A stretch of DNA of 64,000 bases from Camarhynchus parvulus (lineage: Eukaryota; Chordata; Aves; Passeriformes; Thraupidae), in assembly GCF_901933205.1 (NCBI RefSeq), contig NC_044572.1, forward strand, positions 110,000,965-110,064,964, given 5' to 3'. A program made the position numbers and the translations under genes. Each line of letters begins with the position of its first letter. The first letter of the stretch is position 1. Under the pieces are notes generated by a model that did no database searches, was not told the DNA's origin, and saw only the letters and a list, made by a program, of their open reading frames with translations. Below, in pieces: positions 1 through 59,499 of the stretch.

Positions 1-966
1 ACTTTACTACCTGCCAGGACAGGTGTGGCAAATGCTGAAAGCAGGAGGAGTTAAGCTGAACCTCCAAGAAATAATCTCATTTCATAGCTCAAAGAATATA
101 TGAACACCTCTATTTTTATGGATGTGTTGTTTCACACTGACCAGCATCTGCAGCAGCTGTCTTTTACTACACAGAGTAAAAGAAAATTGTTTAGTTAGAA
201 ATTACAACATTACTAGGCAAACTAGAAGCATACTTCCTATCTCGCTTAACTTCCCTGCAGCTAAAACACCCCCTTGCTCCAAAACATGGAAACAGTTATC
301 TTCACCAATGTTGACAGTTCTTTTGACAGATTGTGTCTTCAGTATCTATGATACTTTTACAAGCTTTGTTTCTTAGCACATATCTATTCTAACACCATTA
401 CTGTTGCATCCTTCTGCATTCCTTGATTGCAGAAGGAACACAACCTCAAGTCTTTGCTGAAAGAACAACATTTAATATCTCCCAAGAGCAACAGTTAAAT
501 ACAAGGTGCCACAACAACAGAAAAAGAAAAATAATTGTTTGATTATTTATTTTATCCAAGTGATACAGCCAGTTCTGTCACAGACCAATCAAAGGGGGAA
601 ATGAGGAAACCAGATGCCTAACAGCAAAACATAACCATCAGAGGATGGTTATGCATCAGAGGAAGGTTATGTGCCTGAGTGCAGTACAAACCATCTTTTT
701 ACAACTCAGGCTGGACTTCACTCACACAACTCAGCTTTAGAAACCCAATGGAGCATTATTTTTCTTCAGCTGTAGACAGTGGAGAGGAAAAAAGAAAAGT
801 GACAGAAACCAGCTCAAGTCCCCTCCCTCATCTTCTGGAGGAACCCATTCTCAATCAGGTAGAACAAATACAGAAGACTATAAATTTCTCTTTCTCAAGC
901 CCAATAAATGTATGCAATTCTTCAAAAACATAAAACTTTCTCACAGTACATAAGTCACTACATTAC
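1..966 (-). other. PRKDC: PRKDC intron (partial)
   Basis: This is intron sequence downstream of the last PRKDC exon visible in the window. It begins on the minus strand with the donor GTAATG next to position 967. I see no exon, RNA gene or recognisable mobile element in it. There is a short local duplication around 636-671, in which an 'atcagaggawggttatg' unit occurs twice. Confidence 0.7.
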
Positions 967-41611
<40,645 letters not shown>

Positions 41612-41822
41612 GCCGCCCACGGCCCCGAGCAGGGCGAGGAAGCGGTGGGAAGGGCCCGCCTCCCGCCGCTCCCAACGCCGGCCGGGGGGCGCGGGCTGCC
41701 GAGCTCGGGCAGGGGAAGCGCTCCGCCAGATCATTCCCAGCCGAATAAGGGCTGGCGGCAGGGAAGAGCGTTTCCGGCGCTTTTGTGTCTCTCGCCTCAA
41801 GATGGGCTCAGGACGCGCACAC

Positions 41823-42330
41823 ACAGAATGACAGAGTGGATCAGGTTGGAAGGGACCACAGTGGGCCATCTGCTCCAAACTCCCTGCTCAAGCAGGCACA
41901 CGGCACAGGGTTGCATCCAGACAGTACTCCAGTATCTCCAGTAAGAGATTCCGCACCCTCTCTGGGCAAACTGTTCCAGTGCTCGGTCACTGCACACTAA
42001 AGAAGTTCTTCCTCACATTTAGGTGGAACTTCCTGTGCATGAGTGTCTGCCCATTGCCTCTTGTGCTATTGCTTGGCACCACGATAAGAGCCTGGCCCCA
42101 TCCTCTTGGCACCATTGCTGTAGATATAATAGACATTGACGAGATCCCCTCTCAGCCGTTTCTACTAGAGACTGTACAGGCTCGGCTCCCTTAGCCTTTC
42201 CTCATCAGAGAGATGCTCCGGTTCCTTAACTATCTTTATTGCCCTTCACTGGACCCGCTCCATGATCTCCAGGTCTCTGTTGTACCTAGGAGCCCAGAGC
42301 AGGACAGTAACGCTGGATACAGCAGTGGTT
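41823..42330 (-). mobile_element. CR1 LINE fragment between PRKDC and MCM4
   Basis: This is reverse-complement CR1: 'acagaatgacagagtggatc', 'gttccagtgctcggtcactg', 'ttcttcctcacatttaggtg', 'tttcctcatcagagagatgc', 'tggacccgctccatgatctc'. It is the same subfamily as 23002-23465. It separates the GC-rich PRKDC start region from the MCM4 start region, and its GC content is lower than that of both flanks. Confidence 0.92.
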
Positions 42331-42387
42331 CCCCCCTTCTCTGAGAATGGGCTGCTCCAACCTCCCCACGCCTGCCCACAGCCCTGG

Positions 42388-42400
42388 TTTTGCCGCGAAA
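42388..42400. promoter_or_regulatory. MCM4: candidate E2F site upstream of MCM4
   Basis: TTTTGCCGCGAAA contains a near-palindromic E2F-type core (reverse complement TTTCGCGGCAAAA). It lies in unique sequence between the CR1 and the MCM4 CpG island. MCM genes are established E2F targets; that this site functions is inference. Confidence 0.45.
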
Positions 42401-42651
42401 TTCGGTGAGGTGCGGGCGGCTCCACACTAGGTTGCGGGGGGGGAGGCGATGTGCTATTACTGGGAGCAGCCTCTGTCTGTATCACAAGTAGTAACCTGCA
42501 GTATAATTCTTTCTCTATTGCAGCAGGTCGAGCGGGGCGCGACCGTCACGTCAGGGGTCTAGCGGTTTCATCTCCTTCCTCCTTTCCCTCTCGGTTCCGC
42601 ATCCCCCCTTTCTGCCTTCGTTGGGCGCTCCCTTTGCGATCGCGCCTCGCC

Positions 42652-42656
42652 ATTGG
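42652..42656 (-). promoter_or_regulatory. MCM4: inverted CCAAT box
   Basis: ATTGG within 'cgccattggccag' gives CCAAT on the minus strand, an NF-Y-type element. It lies about 40 bp left of the E2F motif and about 80 bp left of the end of the noncoding exon. Confidence 0.5.
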
Positions 42657-42679
42657 CCAGAAAGCCCGGGAGAGCGCGC

Positions 42680-42731
42680 GCACGCAGCTGGCTTTGGCGC
42701 GGAGTGCGGCGGTGTTTGTGGGGCTGTGCAG
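42680..42731 (+). other. MCM4: MCM4 noncoding exon 1 (5'UTR, start uncertain)
   Basis: The noncoding exon ends with GTGCAG|GTAGGT at 42731. It is joined to an acceptor CCCCCAG at 42867, which precedes the start codon by 31 nt. The left end is only a guess because no start site can be read from the sequence. Confidence 0.6.
42693..42700 (+). promoter_or_regulatory. MCM4: E2F consensus site at MCM4 start
   Basis: TTTGGCGC is an exact match to the TTTSSCGC E2F consensus and lies close to the presumed transcription start. Together with the CCAAT box it suggests G1/S-regulated transcription, as known for MCM genes. Confidence 0.6.
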
Positions 42732-42898
42732 GTAGGTGGGGGCGGTGGGCCGGGGTCGCGGCTGCCGAGGGCAGCAAGGGGACGGGAACCCGAACCTGCC
42801 GGTCGGGGCTCGGCCGGTGGCGGAGCGCCCACCGCGCTCATTCTTCTCTCCGACCCCCTGCCCCCAGGTAGGACCGCAGCTGGAGCCGCAGCAGCGCC

Positions 42899-52703
<9,805 letters not shown>

Positions 52704-52762
52704 GTTACCCTGTGCTTGAGAGCCTGCTGTCACGATTTGTACTTACTCAAGGTAATGTCAGC

Positions 52763-52892
52763 CTGCAAGATCTTTGAGATTCGGGACTATCATCTGCTCT
52801 GACAGGCCTTTCCCTGCCATGGCTCCTCTTTGCCTTACTGTATTGCTACTGCAAGATTTTCACAGCTTGGGCTATCACTTGCTATAACAAGG
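52763..52892 (+). repeat. MCM4: imperfect 44-nt direct repeat in MCM4 3'UTR
   Basis: The two copies start CTGCAAGAT at 52763 and 52849 and both run through a 'GGG(A)CTATCA...TGCT' core to a '...ACAGG / ACAAGG' end. They are 86 nt apart. No known regulatory element is recognised. Confidence 0.6.
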
Positions 52893-53133
52893 GTAGTCAT
52901 GATTAAGTGGCATCACTGTCATTATCACTGTCAAGATTTTATGGAAATCCTCATGTCAACAATACTATTTACATTTTAGCTAAATGTAATTACTAATATG
53001 GCAAGGGCTTTGTGTTTTTATGATGTTTTTTAGAGCACGGTAACAATATTGCCTGTATTTCCATTTGAATTGTAAAAACTCAAATGACTTTTTAGTAATT
53101 GCAGTTTTTACTGTTGGTATTGCAGTAAGCTGA

Positions 53134-53139
53134 AATAAA
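53134..53139 (+). promoter_or_regulatory. MCM4: MCM4 polyadenylation signal
   Basis: The canonical AATAAA lies 430 bp past the stop codon and is followed within about 30 bp by a T/G-containing stretch ('ctcttgtgttc'). Confidence 0.85.
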
Positions 53140-53159
53140 ATTATTTGACTTAAAAAGGA

Positions 53160-54830
53160 CTCTTGTGTTCATTTCAAGTACAAATCAGCATATCCTGTGC
53201 TGATTTTGCATCTAGAATTCTGCAATTTTTTGGAAGTTCTTTCTGAGAGCATTAAAGGTGCTCTGCTTTTTTGGTTTTTTTTTTTGAGTGTACTGTGGAA
53301 GTATCCTCAATGTAAGAAAGATAGATTCTACTTGAAATGACATTTCTTTACTTAAATTTTAAGTATGAGTGGTTTCTTTACTTCAATTTTAGTTCTGACT
53401 AATTAAGATTACCCATCTTTGGTGTAATGACATATAATCAGTCCTGAAAGAAGAAGGTCTTGTAGCTTGTTTACAATAATATTCCCAAGGGTATGGTATG
53501 GGTGATTTTTTAATAGAAAAATACAAGGCTGTGTCGACCTTCCTCATCTGTACAAAGCAGCATGATTGCTTTATGTCTTCTTTTTTATTTAAGTACAATG
53601 AGCAGTTTAGAATCTTTGCATAACTGTTTCAGCCAAACTTGAAATTGGATGTTACTGAGAAATATTCCAAACTGTACTCTGCCTTCACTTCATGAAGAGG
53701 GAAAAAAATAATCCATCTATTTACTGACTTGAAGTGATCTTGGATTATACTGTGTTCATCCTAAAAGAATGATGAGTCTTTCTCTAATCATTAGACATTC
53801 CTGAGACAGATGTCTACATTGTCCACACTGCTTGCAGTTGATGAAATAAAAAATTACATATCAAAGATCATGATCAGAAATAGTTTTTTATTAAATAGGT
53901 TTACCACAGCTTGTTGTGGGGAGAAGAACAAGAACCCAGTGGCAACACATTGTGAACTGAGAAAAACTTGGCTGAAAATAAGTGCTTACACAGCAGCCAT
54001 AAGGTTGCCCTAGACTTCTCAGAACAATGGGATTTAGTGTGACCATTCCAGGCATCTACTGATCATACTGAAAGTAGTCACATTTGGGTATGCTATGAAT
54101 TTTCAGGTAGGCATCAGCGTTCAAGGGAAAGATTAAGTTTTTTACTCCACAGACACACCAAGAAACGGAATAATAAATTTTGCTGATTCCACACACATTT
54201 TCTTCCTCATCCATGAACAGACTGAAGATGTGGGGAAGTAAGGCCTTTTTGCACACTGTGAGGTGCTCAGTTAACATTCAAAACAACAAATTTAGTGTAA
54301 CTGGTGACTGAGATCTAAAAAGCTGCACTTGGTGTGCAGCTCCTGGAAGGGTCAGGGGAAAGTGCACCATAATGAAACACACAATGTCTGGAGAAGGACC
54401 AGAAGAAATTAATAAGACTTTGGGGAAAGTCAGTGAATCACATGGTCAAGGTTATCTCTGAAACTCTAATACAAGTGTGCTTTCACATATGTGAGAGGGA
54501 TCAGCCTCTTAAAGGCATCTCTGCAAAACGGAAGTAGGAGAGAAGTCTGAGGAGCTCAATTATAGGCTGCACACAGGCCATAGCTAAAATACACGGATGC
54601 TGTAGTGTGCTTTCCAGGACACAGAGTTGGGAGGAAAGCAGTGACACCTTTTAACTGGAAACTTGACTGATGCAGCTCATACTACAGCTTCATAAAGATC
54701 ATTAAAGAAAGAAGATCCCATATATCTGGGGAGGGATCACAACAGACAGCTGGGGAAGAACAAGCATTCCGAAACTATTTCCACTGTGTGATCAAGATAC
54801 ATTGATTCAGGTCTCTATCCATCGTTCATC
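53160..54830. other. intergenic, nothing recognised
   Basis: AT-rich single-copy-looking sequence lies between the MCM4 poly(A) site and the LTR. The open frames present are short and show no codon bias or family resemblance. I see no RNA gene or CR1. Confidence 0.6.
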
Positions 54831-54835
54831 CATTG

Positions 54836-55414
54836 TGTGCTGATTTTGGATGCTGTACAGTTAATTTTCTTCACAGTGGCTGTTGTGAGGATATATTTTA
54901 AATTTGTGCTGAACACAAATCAACATGGTTGATAATACAGAGAGATGTGTTTGTTATCGCTGAGCAGGGCTTGTACAGAGCCAAGGGCTTTTCTGCTTCT
55001 CCTATTTCCATGTTGGCATAGGAGGTAGAGAGGAGACAGCCAGGACAGGTGACACCAACTGACCAAAGGGATATTCTAGACCATACAACAACATACCCAG
55101 TATATAACATGGGGGGAAGGAGGAGGAAGGGGGGGACATTTGAAGTGATGTCATTTGTCTTCCCAAGTAACCATTACATGTGATGGGACCTTGCTGTCCT
55201 GGGGATGGCTGGACACCTGCCTGCCCATGGGAAGCAGTGAGTTAATTCCTTGTTCTGCTTTGCTCATGTGCATGGCGTTTGCTTTCCCTATTAAATTGCC
55301 CTTATTTCAACCACTGAGCTCTCCAGCTTTTACACTTGTAATTGTCTCCCTGCTGGTGGGGGAGTGAGTGAGCAACTGCAGGGCTTGGTGACTAGCTGGG
55401 GTTAAACCACGATA
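54836..55414 (+). mobile_element. solo LTR, avian ERVL-like family (copy B) with 5-bp TSD
   Basis: This 579-bp LTR starts TGTGCTGATTTTGG and ends GGGGTTAAACCACGATA, where the final CA is mutated to TA. It has a TATATAA-like box at about 55097. It is flanked by the perfect 5-bp direct repeat CATTG (54831-54835 and 55415-55419), the expected target-site duplication. No internal retroviral sequence is present, so the two LTRs of a provirus have recombined to one. It is the same family as 28765-29353 in the opposite orientation. Confidence 0.93.
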
Positions 55415-55675
55415 CATTGTTTTTCATTAGGCATGGAAAAATGTCATACTGCAGAATTCTCTTCCTGCTCAATTTAATTCACACTGTCCAGGAAGTCAAC
55501 TGTTGAAACAGAGGACTGACCTATGCAGTTATATAAGTTTGATTTAAGTAGTAAGGGCAGAGGAAGAAAAGGAGGAAGGAAAAAAAATCAGTTTTACTCC
55601 AATGAAAACAAAACTAACATTTTACAGAAATAGTTACAGATTTCGTTTGGTAGTGTGGATGAATTCTTGTCTGGC

Positions 55676-55679
55676 AAAA
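55676..55679 (-). terminator. Pol III terminator of tRNA-Ala copy 1
   Basis: TTTT on the minus strand begins three bases beyond the tRNA 3' end, as expected for RNA polymerase III. Confidence 0.75.
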
Positions 55680-55682
55680 CAC

Positions 55683-55755
55683 TGGAGAATGCGGGCATCG
55701 ATCCCGCTACCTCTCGCATGCTAAGCGAGCGCTCTACCATTTGAGCTAATTCCCC
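55683..55755 (-). tRNA. tRNA-Ala (anticodon AGC), copy 1
   Basis: This 73-nt gene folds as a full cloverleaf. The anticodon loop TTAGCAT gives AGC, and the discriminator base is A73. The acceptor stem carries G3 opposite T70, the G3-U70 wobble pair that alanyl-tRNA synthetase reads. The internal A box (TAGCTCAAATGG) is normal. The B box reads GGATCGATGCC, with A instead of T at position 54. There is no intron, and the CCA end is not encoded, as expected in eukaryotes. The gene is identical to the three other copies nearby. Confidence 0.97.
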
Positions 55756-56121
55756 CCCTTGAGGTTGCCGCTGGGATCACACAACTCTGATCCACTGCAA
55801 GCGTCTAAAACCGCAGCCCCGCATGTAGAATCAAGTTTTCTCTCTTGCTCTGGCCTCTCTGCTCGCAAAAGAGAACACGTTCAACTTCGATTCCAAAATC
55901 ATACATTTGTAGTATTTCATTTAGCATTTCCAAATCAAGCAGCAAGAAACAAGGCAAACTGGAACAGACATGTTTTCCAGCTTGTTTGCATGTAATAATA
56001 AAAAATTATCTCGTTCGTTACTTGCCGTTCACGAAAGAAAGTGCGTTGTGGCATTTTGCTTTCTTGCTGTACGCGTCAGGCCTTATTTAAGCACTGAAGA
56101 ATTTTTGCTCCCACGAGGAGC

Positions 56122-56125
56122 AAAA
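56122..56125 (-). terminator. Pol III terminator of tRNA-Ala copy 2
   Basis: TTTT on the minus strand lies seven bases beyond the tRNA. It forms one arm of a 9-bp hairpin (see findings). Confidence 0.7.
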
Positions 56126-56132
56126 CCGAGAG

Positions 56133-56205
56133 TGGAGAATGCGGGCATCGATCCCGCTACCTCTCGCATGCTAAGCGAGCGCTCTACCATTTGAGCTAAT
56201 TCCCC
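56133..56205 (-). tRNA. tRNA-Ala (anticodon AGC), copy 2
   Basis: This gene is identical over all 73 nt to copy 1, including G3-U70, AGC anticodon, A73 and A54. Its flanks are unrelated to those of copy 1, which lies about 380 bp away, so the match is confined to the gene itself. Confidence 0.97.
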
Positions 56206-56511
56206 CCTGCCACCTCATTGCTTCCTGTAGCTTCAGAGTTCAATAGTTATAAATACAAACTGCGCTTTTTGCCTTTATTCTACTTTGTCATCGCGGAGAG
56301 TAACCCCAGGGCAGCCGTTCTGAACATTTAAATACCGCCTGACCTGGAGCCGCCCCTGGTTTTGCCCGAGATGACAAAACTACTGACGCGGTAAGGCGGA
56401 CAAATGGGATACGGCGCTTCACGCTAACGTGTTTGACAAACCCGTGCCCTGCAGCCTTTCAGTGCCACCTGCCACACGCTAGATTTGTCCTTCTCCTACA
56501 CTCAGGAAAAC

Positions 56512-57119
56512 TGTGAAAAATGCATATTTTATTATTGGTTTTTCGCAAATATGAAAATGAATATTATAGGTCTTGTGTTAGAAAGTTATGCTGTATTAAT
56601 TTTCTTAAGTAGTGTGTTAAATATTAACAAAATACTAAAATAGAAACTATGCTATGTAGGATACTTTTTTTAAAGAAAGGACTCGCACCGAGATAGCAGT
56701 CACAGGACACCTAAATCTTTCAGAGAAAGAATTTATTGCTCTCTTATCAGAAGAAACTAACTTCTTCCTGCCTCGCTCAGCCATGAAGACGCCGTCAGGA
56801 TTCAGAGGAAGAAGCTGATGATGACCAGACAGAATCCTGTATTTGAATGGAATTTATGCATCATGCACGAGGTGTATGAATATGCAACAGGCTATTGTCT
56901 TTAAGGATTAATCCTCTGTTAACCTGTGTCCTTTTTCGGGCTTATGTTGTCCAGAAAGAGGTACCCGGATGTCCATAACTCTTTGTTTCTATTGTCTCAT
57001 ATTGTCCTAATCCAAATTGTCCAAATTATTATTACTATAATTATATTACTATTTTTATAACCATTTTATTACTAGTAAAGTTTTAAAATTTTAAAAACAA
57101 GTGATTGGCATTTTTCACA
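56512..57119 (-). mobile_element. LTR of a second avian ERV type (solo)
   Basis: This 608-bp unit is bounded by inverted TGTGAAAAATGC and GCATTTTTCACA, i.e. TG...CA ends within a 12-bp terminal inverted repeat. On the minus strand an AATAAA lies at 56732-56737. The text strongly resembles a repeat I remember as common in songbird genomes (a TguLTR5-type LTR), but I cannot verify the name. No internal retroviral region is present. The flanking 5-mers AAAAC and CCATC do not match, so no target-site duplication is visible. Confidence 0.75.
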
Positions 57120-57124
57120 CCATC

Positions 57125-58680
57125 TTACATGAAAACCTAGCAGCACTCACAACAAATTCATTATCACGAAACAATGTTGTGAGTTACATAAAATACATGT
57201 TTTAATAATTGAAAATAGTGCAGAGATCTTTCCTCACTTGGGCATTAAATAAACTTATTTCTGCTTCTAAAAAACATTCTAAAATGTTCTGTTTCTAAAA
57301 ATGTTCTAAAACATTTTCTTGTGAGCCAGATGGGTGAAGCTTTAGCCCTTTTCAGTGGCAGCAGAGTGAGACATGGTGGTGAAAAACAGGGAGAGGTGAT
57401 CTGCCTTTTTCATGACTCTGACTGCACAGGGTTGATAAAGAAAACTGTTCATAGAGCTGAACCTCGTGAAACACGATATGGGAGAGATCCTGGCCACAGG
57501 CTGCAGGGGACCATCAGTGATCATAACATACACACATGCCTGTGAGAAGGACTGAAACTGCTTTTGCATATTTGCATATTTCCCCCATCAAGTCTGCTCA
57601 AGTGAGGTAGATAAAATCATCTCCAATATAATGCAAGAGGTGTTAAGGATAAATTTTAATTTTTTTTATTGTGCAGAGACTGAAGTTAGGCAGGAGAATA
57701 TTTGAATTTTAAGAGAATGTTTACAGCCACAATGTAGTTGTAGTTCCACATCTCGACCTGTAATTGGATTGTAACAGATTTGGAGTACTACCTTACCTAG
57801 GACAAGTTGTAACTTGCTGATGCTCAATTTTGAAATTTATTTTGTTTTGACTGGTTGCTGCCATCCAGTGGGTTAAATCCTTCAGAGGAAATCAGCAGTA
57901 CCTGTATTGTTGAATTACTGTACACACTTTAGTTTACCAGCAGGACTTAGTCCTCTGCATTTAAACAGAGGATATCAGTGTATCCACTCTCTCTGTAAAC
58001 TATATTTTCCTTCTTAAAATCCAGAAAGCATTCTTTGATTTAATAGCCTGTGAATAGAGGTTTAGCCATGTGCTTCCTACTGCAAGTCAGTCAGTATGAC
58101 TACAGCTGAATTTTTCTATTTAAGAAATGTGCTTAGTAACCCCATATATTTAAGATGCAATACTATTTGGACAGAATTATCAAAGTCAATAAAAAAAGGT
58201 GGACATACAAATAATTTCTAGAATATAACACAAGAATATATGAATGAATTTTTCCTCTCCAAAAACTAAACATGAACTTTTAAACCACTGTATTTATAAT
58301 TTATTTATGTTTAATGAGAAAATAAAGTTGGAAAAGGAACTAAAGGCTCAAAAAAAAAGGAGAAGAAAATCTCACTGTGCTTGAGTGACTTCTAAAAGCA
58401 ATCTTTCTAAATTTACAAGCCTTTTTGTATTTGTTAGAGACGTAAAAAAATTAGTTCTTGCTCCTCGAATAAACGCTAGAGGATGCACTGCTCAGGAAAA
58501 CGAGTTGTTCCACCCAAGGAACACAGGAGAAAACACTCTTCATACGCCAAGCGTGCAGCCCGGCTGTTCAGCCATGGTGTTTTCCATGTAAATTCAGAGG
58601 TGACAGTGTCGCTCGGCACAGCGGCTGGGCACAGCAGAGCGCGGTGACCGAGCGCGAGTGCCACCGCCCCGCACTGCTCG
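57125..58680. other. intergenic, nothing recognised
   Basis: This is an AT-rich spacer between the LTR and tRNA-Ala copy 3. Only short, low-complexity-influenced open frames are seen. GC rises from about 58,560 toward the tRNA gene. Confidence 0.55.
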
Positions 58681-58686
58681 CGGCAC

Positions 58687-58759
58687 GGGGAATTAGCTCA
58701 AATGGTAGAGCGCTCGCTTAGCATGCGAGAGGTAGCGGGATCGATGCCCGCATTCTCCA
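58687..58759 (+). tRNA. tRNA-Ala (anticodon AGC), copy 3, plus strand
   Basis: This is the only copy of the cluster on the plus strand. It is 73 nt and identical in sequence to the others, with G3-U70, AGC anticodon, A73 and A54 in the B box. A GC-rich stretch of about 90 bp precedes it. Confidence 0.97.
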
Positions 58760-58761
58760 GG

Positions 58762-58766
58762 TTTTT
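58762..58766 (+). terminator. Pol III terminator of tRNA-Ala copy 3
   Basis: TTTTT lies two bases after the tRNA 3' end. Confidence 0.85.
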
Positions 58767-58769
58767 GAT

Positions 58770-59410
58770 GGGTTGTGGCGCCATGGTGGGAAAAGATTTT
58801 CTTCCATGAACTGTTCGGGTTTCTAGTAGAAAATCCTCAGCCAGGAAATACAGACCACCTCACGCGGCAAATAAAAGGGGAGAAGAAACGGTAATTGTAT
58901 AGATTACACCTGTGCACGCTCTGAGGAACAACTTCTTCACGAACCTATCTAAACTGACGCTGTTAAGCCTGTGATACAGGAAAAACAAATAACTGCTTCC
59001 GTCTCTTCACTGCACTGAATGTGGGCATTTATGATTACTTTCTAAAGATACGAAAAGTTATTGGAATTGTCTCTGCGACGATGTACAAATTGGTAGGTGT
59101 CTACAAAAATCATCAGCTCACCACAGAATTAGCGTCTCTCCAGCTACCTCTCACCCGCTGTGGGATGGGCAGGGCACGCTTGTTCCTAACGAGAGTTTCA
59201 AGTGATATTCGGTCTCCTACGGTATCATTTAATGCCCTCCTCTAGCCATGAGAAGAAGATCATTTGCACTTTAAAAAAAATAAAGCTCAGCTCTGATCAA
59301 CGTTAAAAACTTAAATAGTTCATACTATGCAAACGCGTCTCCAAATGGATTCGTTTTAATCCTTACGAAACTGCTCGAGGAAAACGCATGTGAATTCAAA
59401 GCAGCGGCGC
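58770..59410. other. spacer between tRNA-Ala copies 3 and 4
   Basis: This is about 640 bp of mixed composition. No gene, repeat family or RNA structure is recognised. Confidence 0.55.
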
Positions 59411-59413
59411 AGC

Positions 59414-59417
59414 AAAA
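59414..59417 (-). terminator. Pol III terminator of tRNA-Ala copy 4
   Basis: TTTT on the minus strand lies three bases beyond the tRNA end. Confidence 0.75.
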
Positions 59418-59420
59418 GGC

Positions 59421-59493
59421 TGGAGAATGCGGGCATCGATCCCGCTACCTCTCGCATGCTAAGCGAGCGCTCTACCATTTGAGCTAATTCCCC
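59421..59493 (-). tRNA. tRNA-Ala (anticodon AGC), copy 4
   Basis: This is the fourth identical 73-nt copy. Its 5' flank (right side, to about 59,640) is GC- and C-rich and differs from that of the other copies. All internal promoter and identity elements are as in copy 1. Confidence 0.97.
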
Positions 59494-59499
59494 CCACAG

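Larger units (their letters stand above)
52704..53158 (+). other. MCM4: MCM4 3'UTR
   Basis: This stretch runs from the stop codon to shortly after the poly(A) signal; the cleavage position is inferred. It contains an imperfect direct repeat of about 44 nt at 52763-52806 and 52849-52892. Confidence 0.75.

Noticed and set aside
54898..55110. Short open frames around 54.9-55.4 kb
   Set aside because: They fall within the solo LTR, which is noncoding; no gag, pol or env text flanks it.
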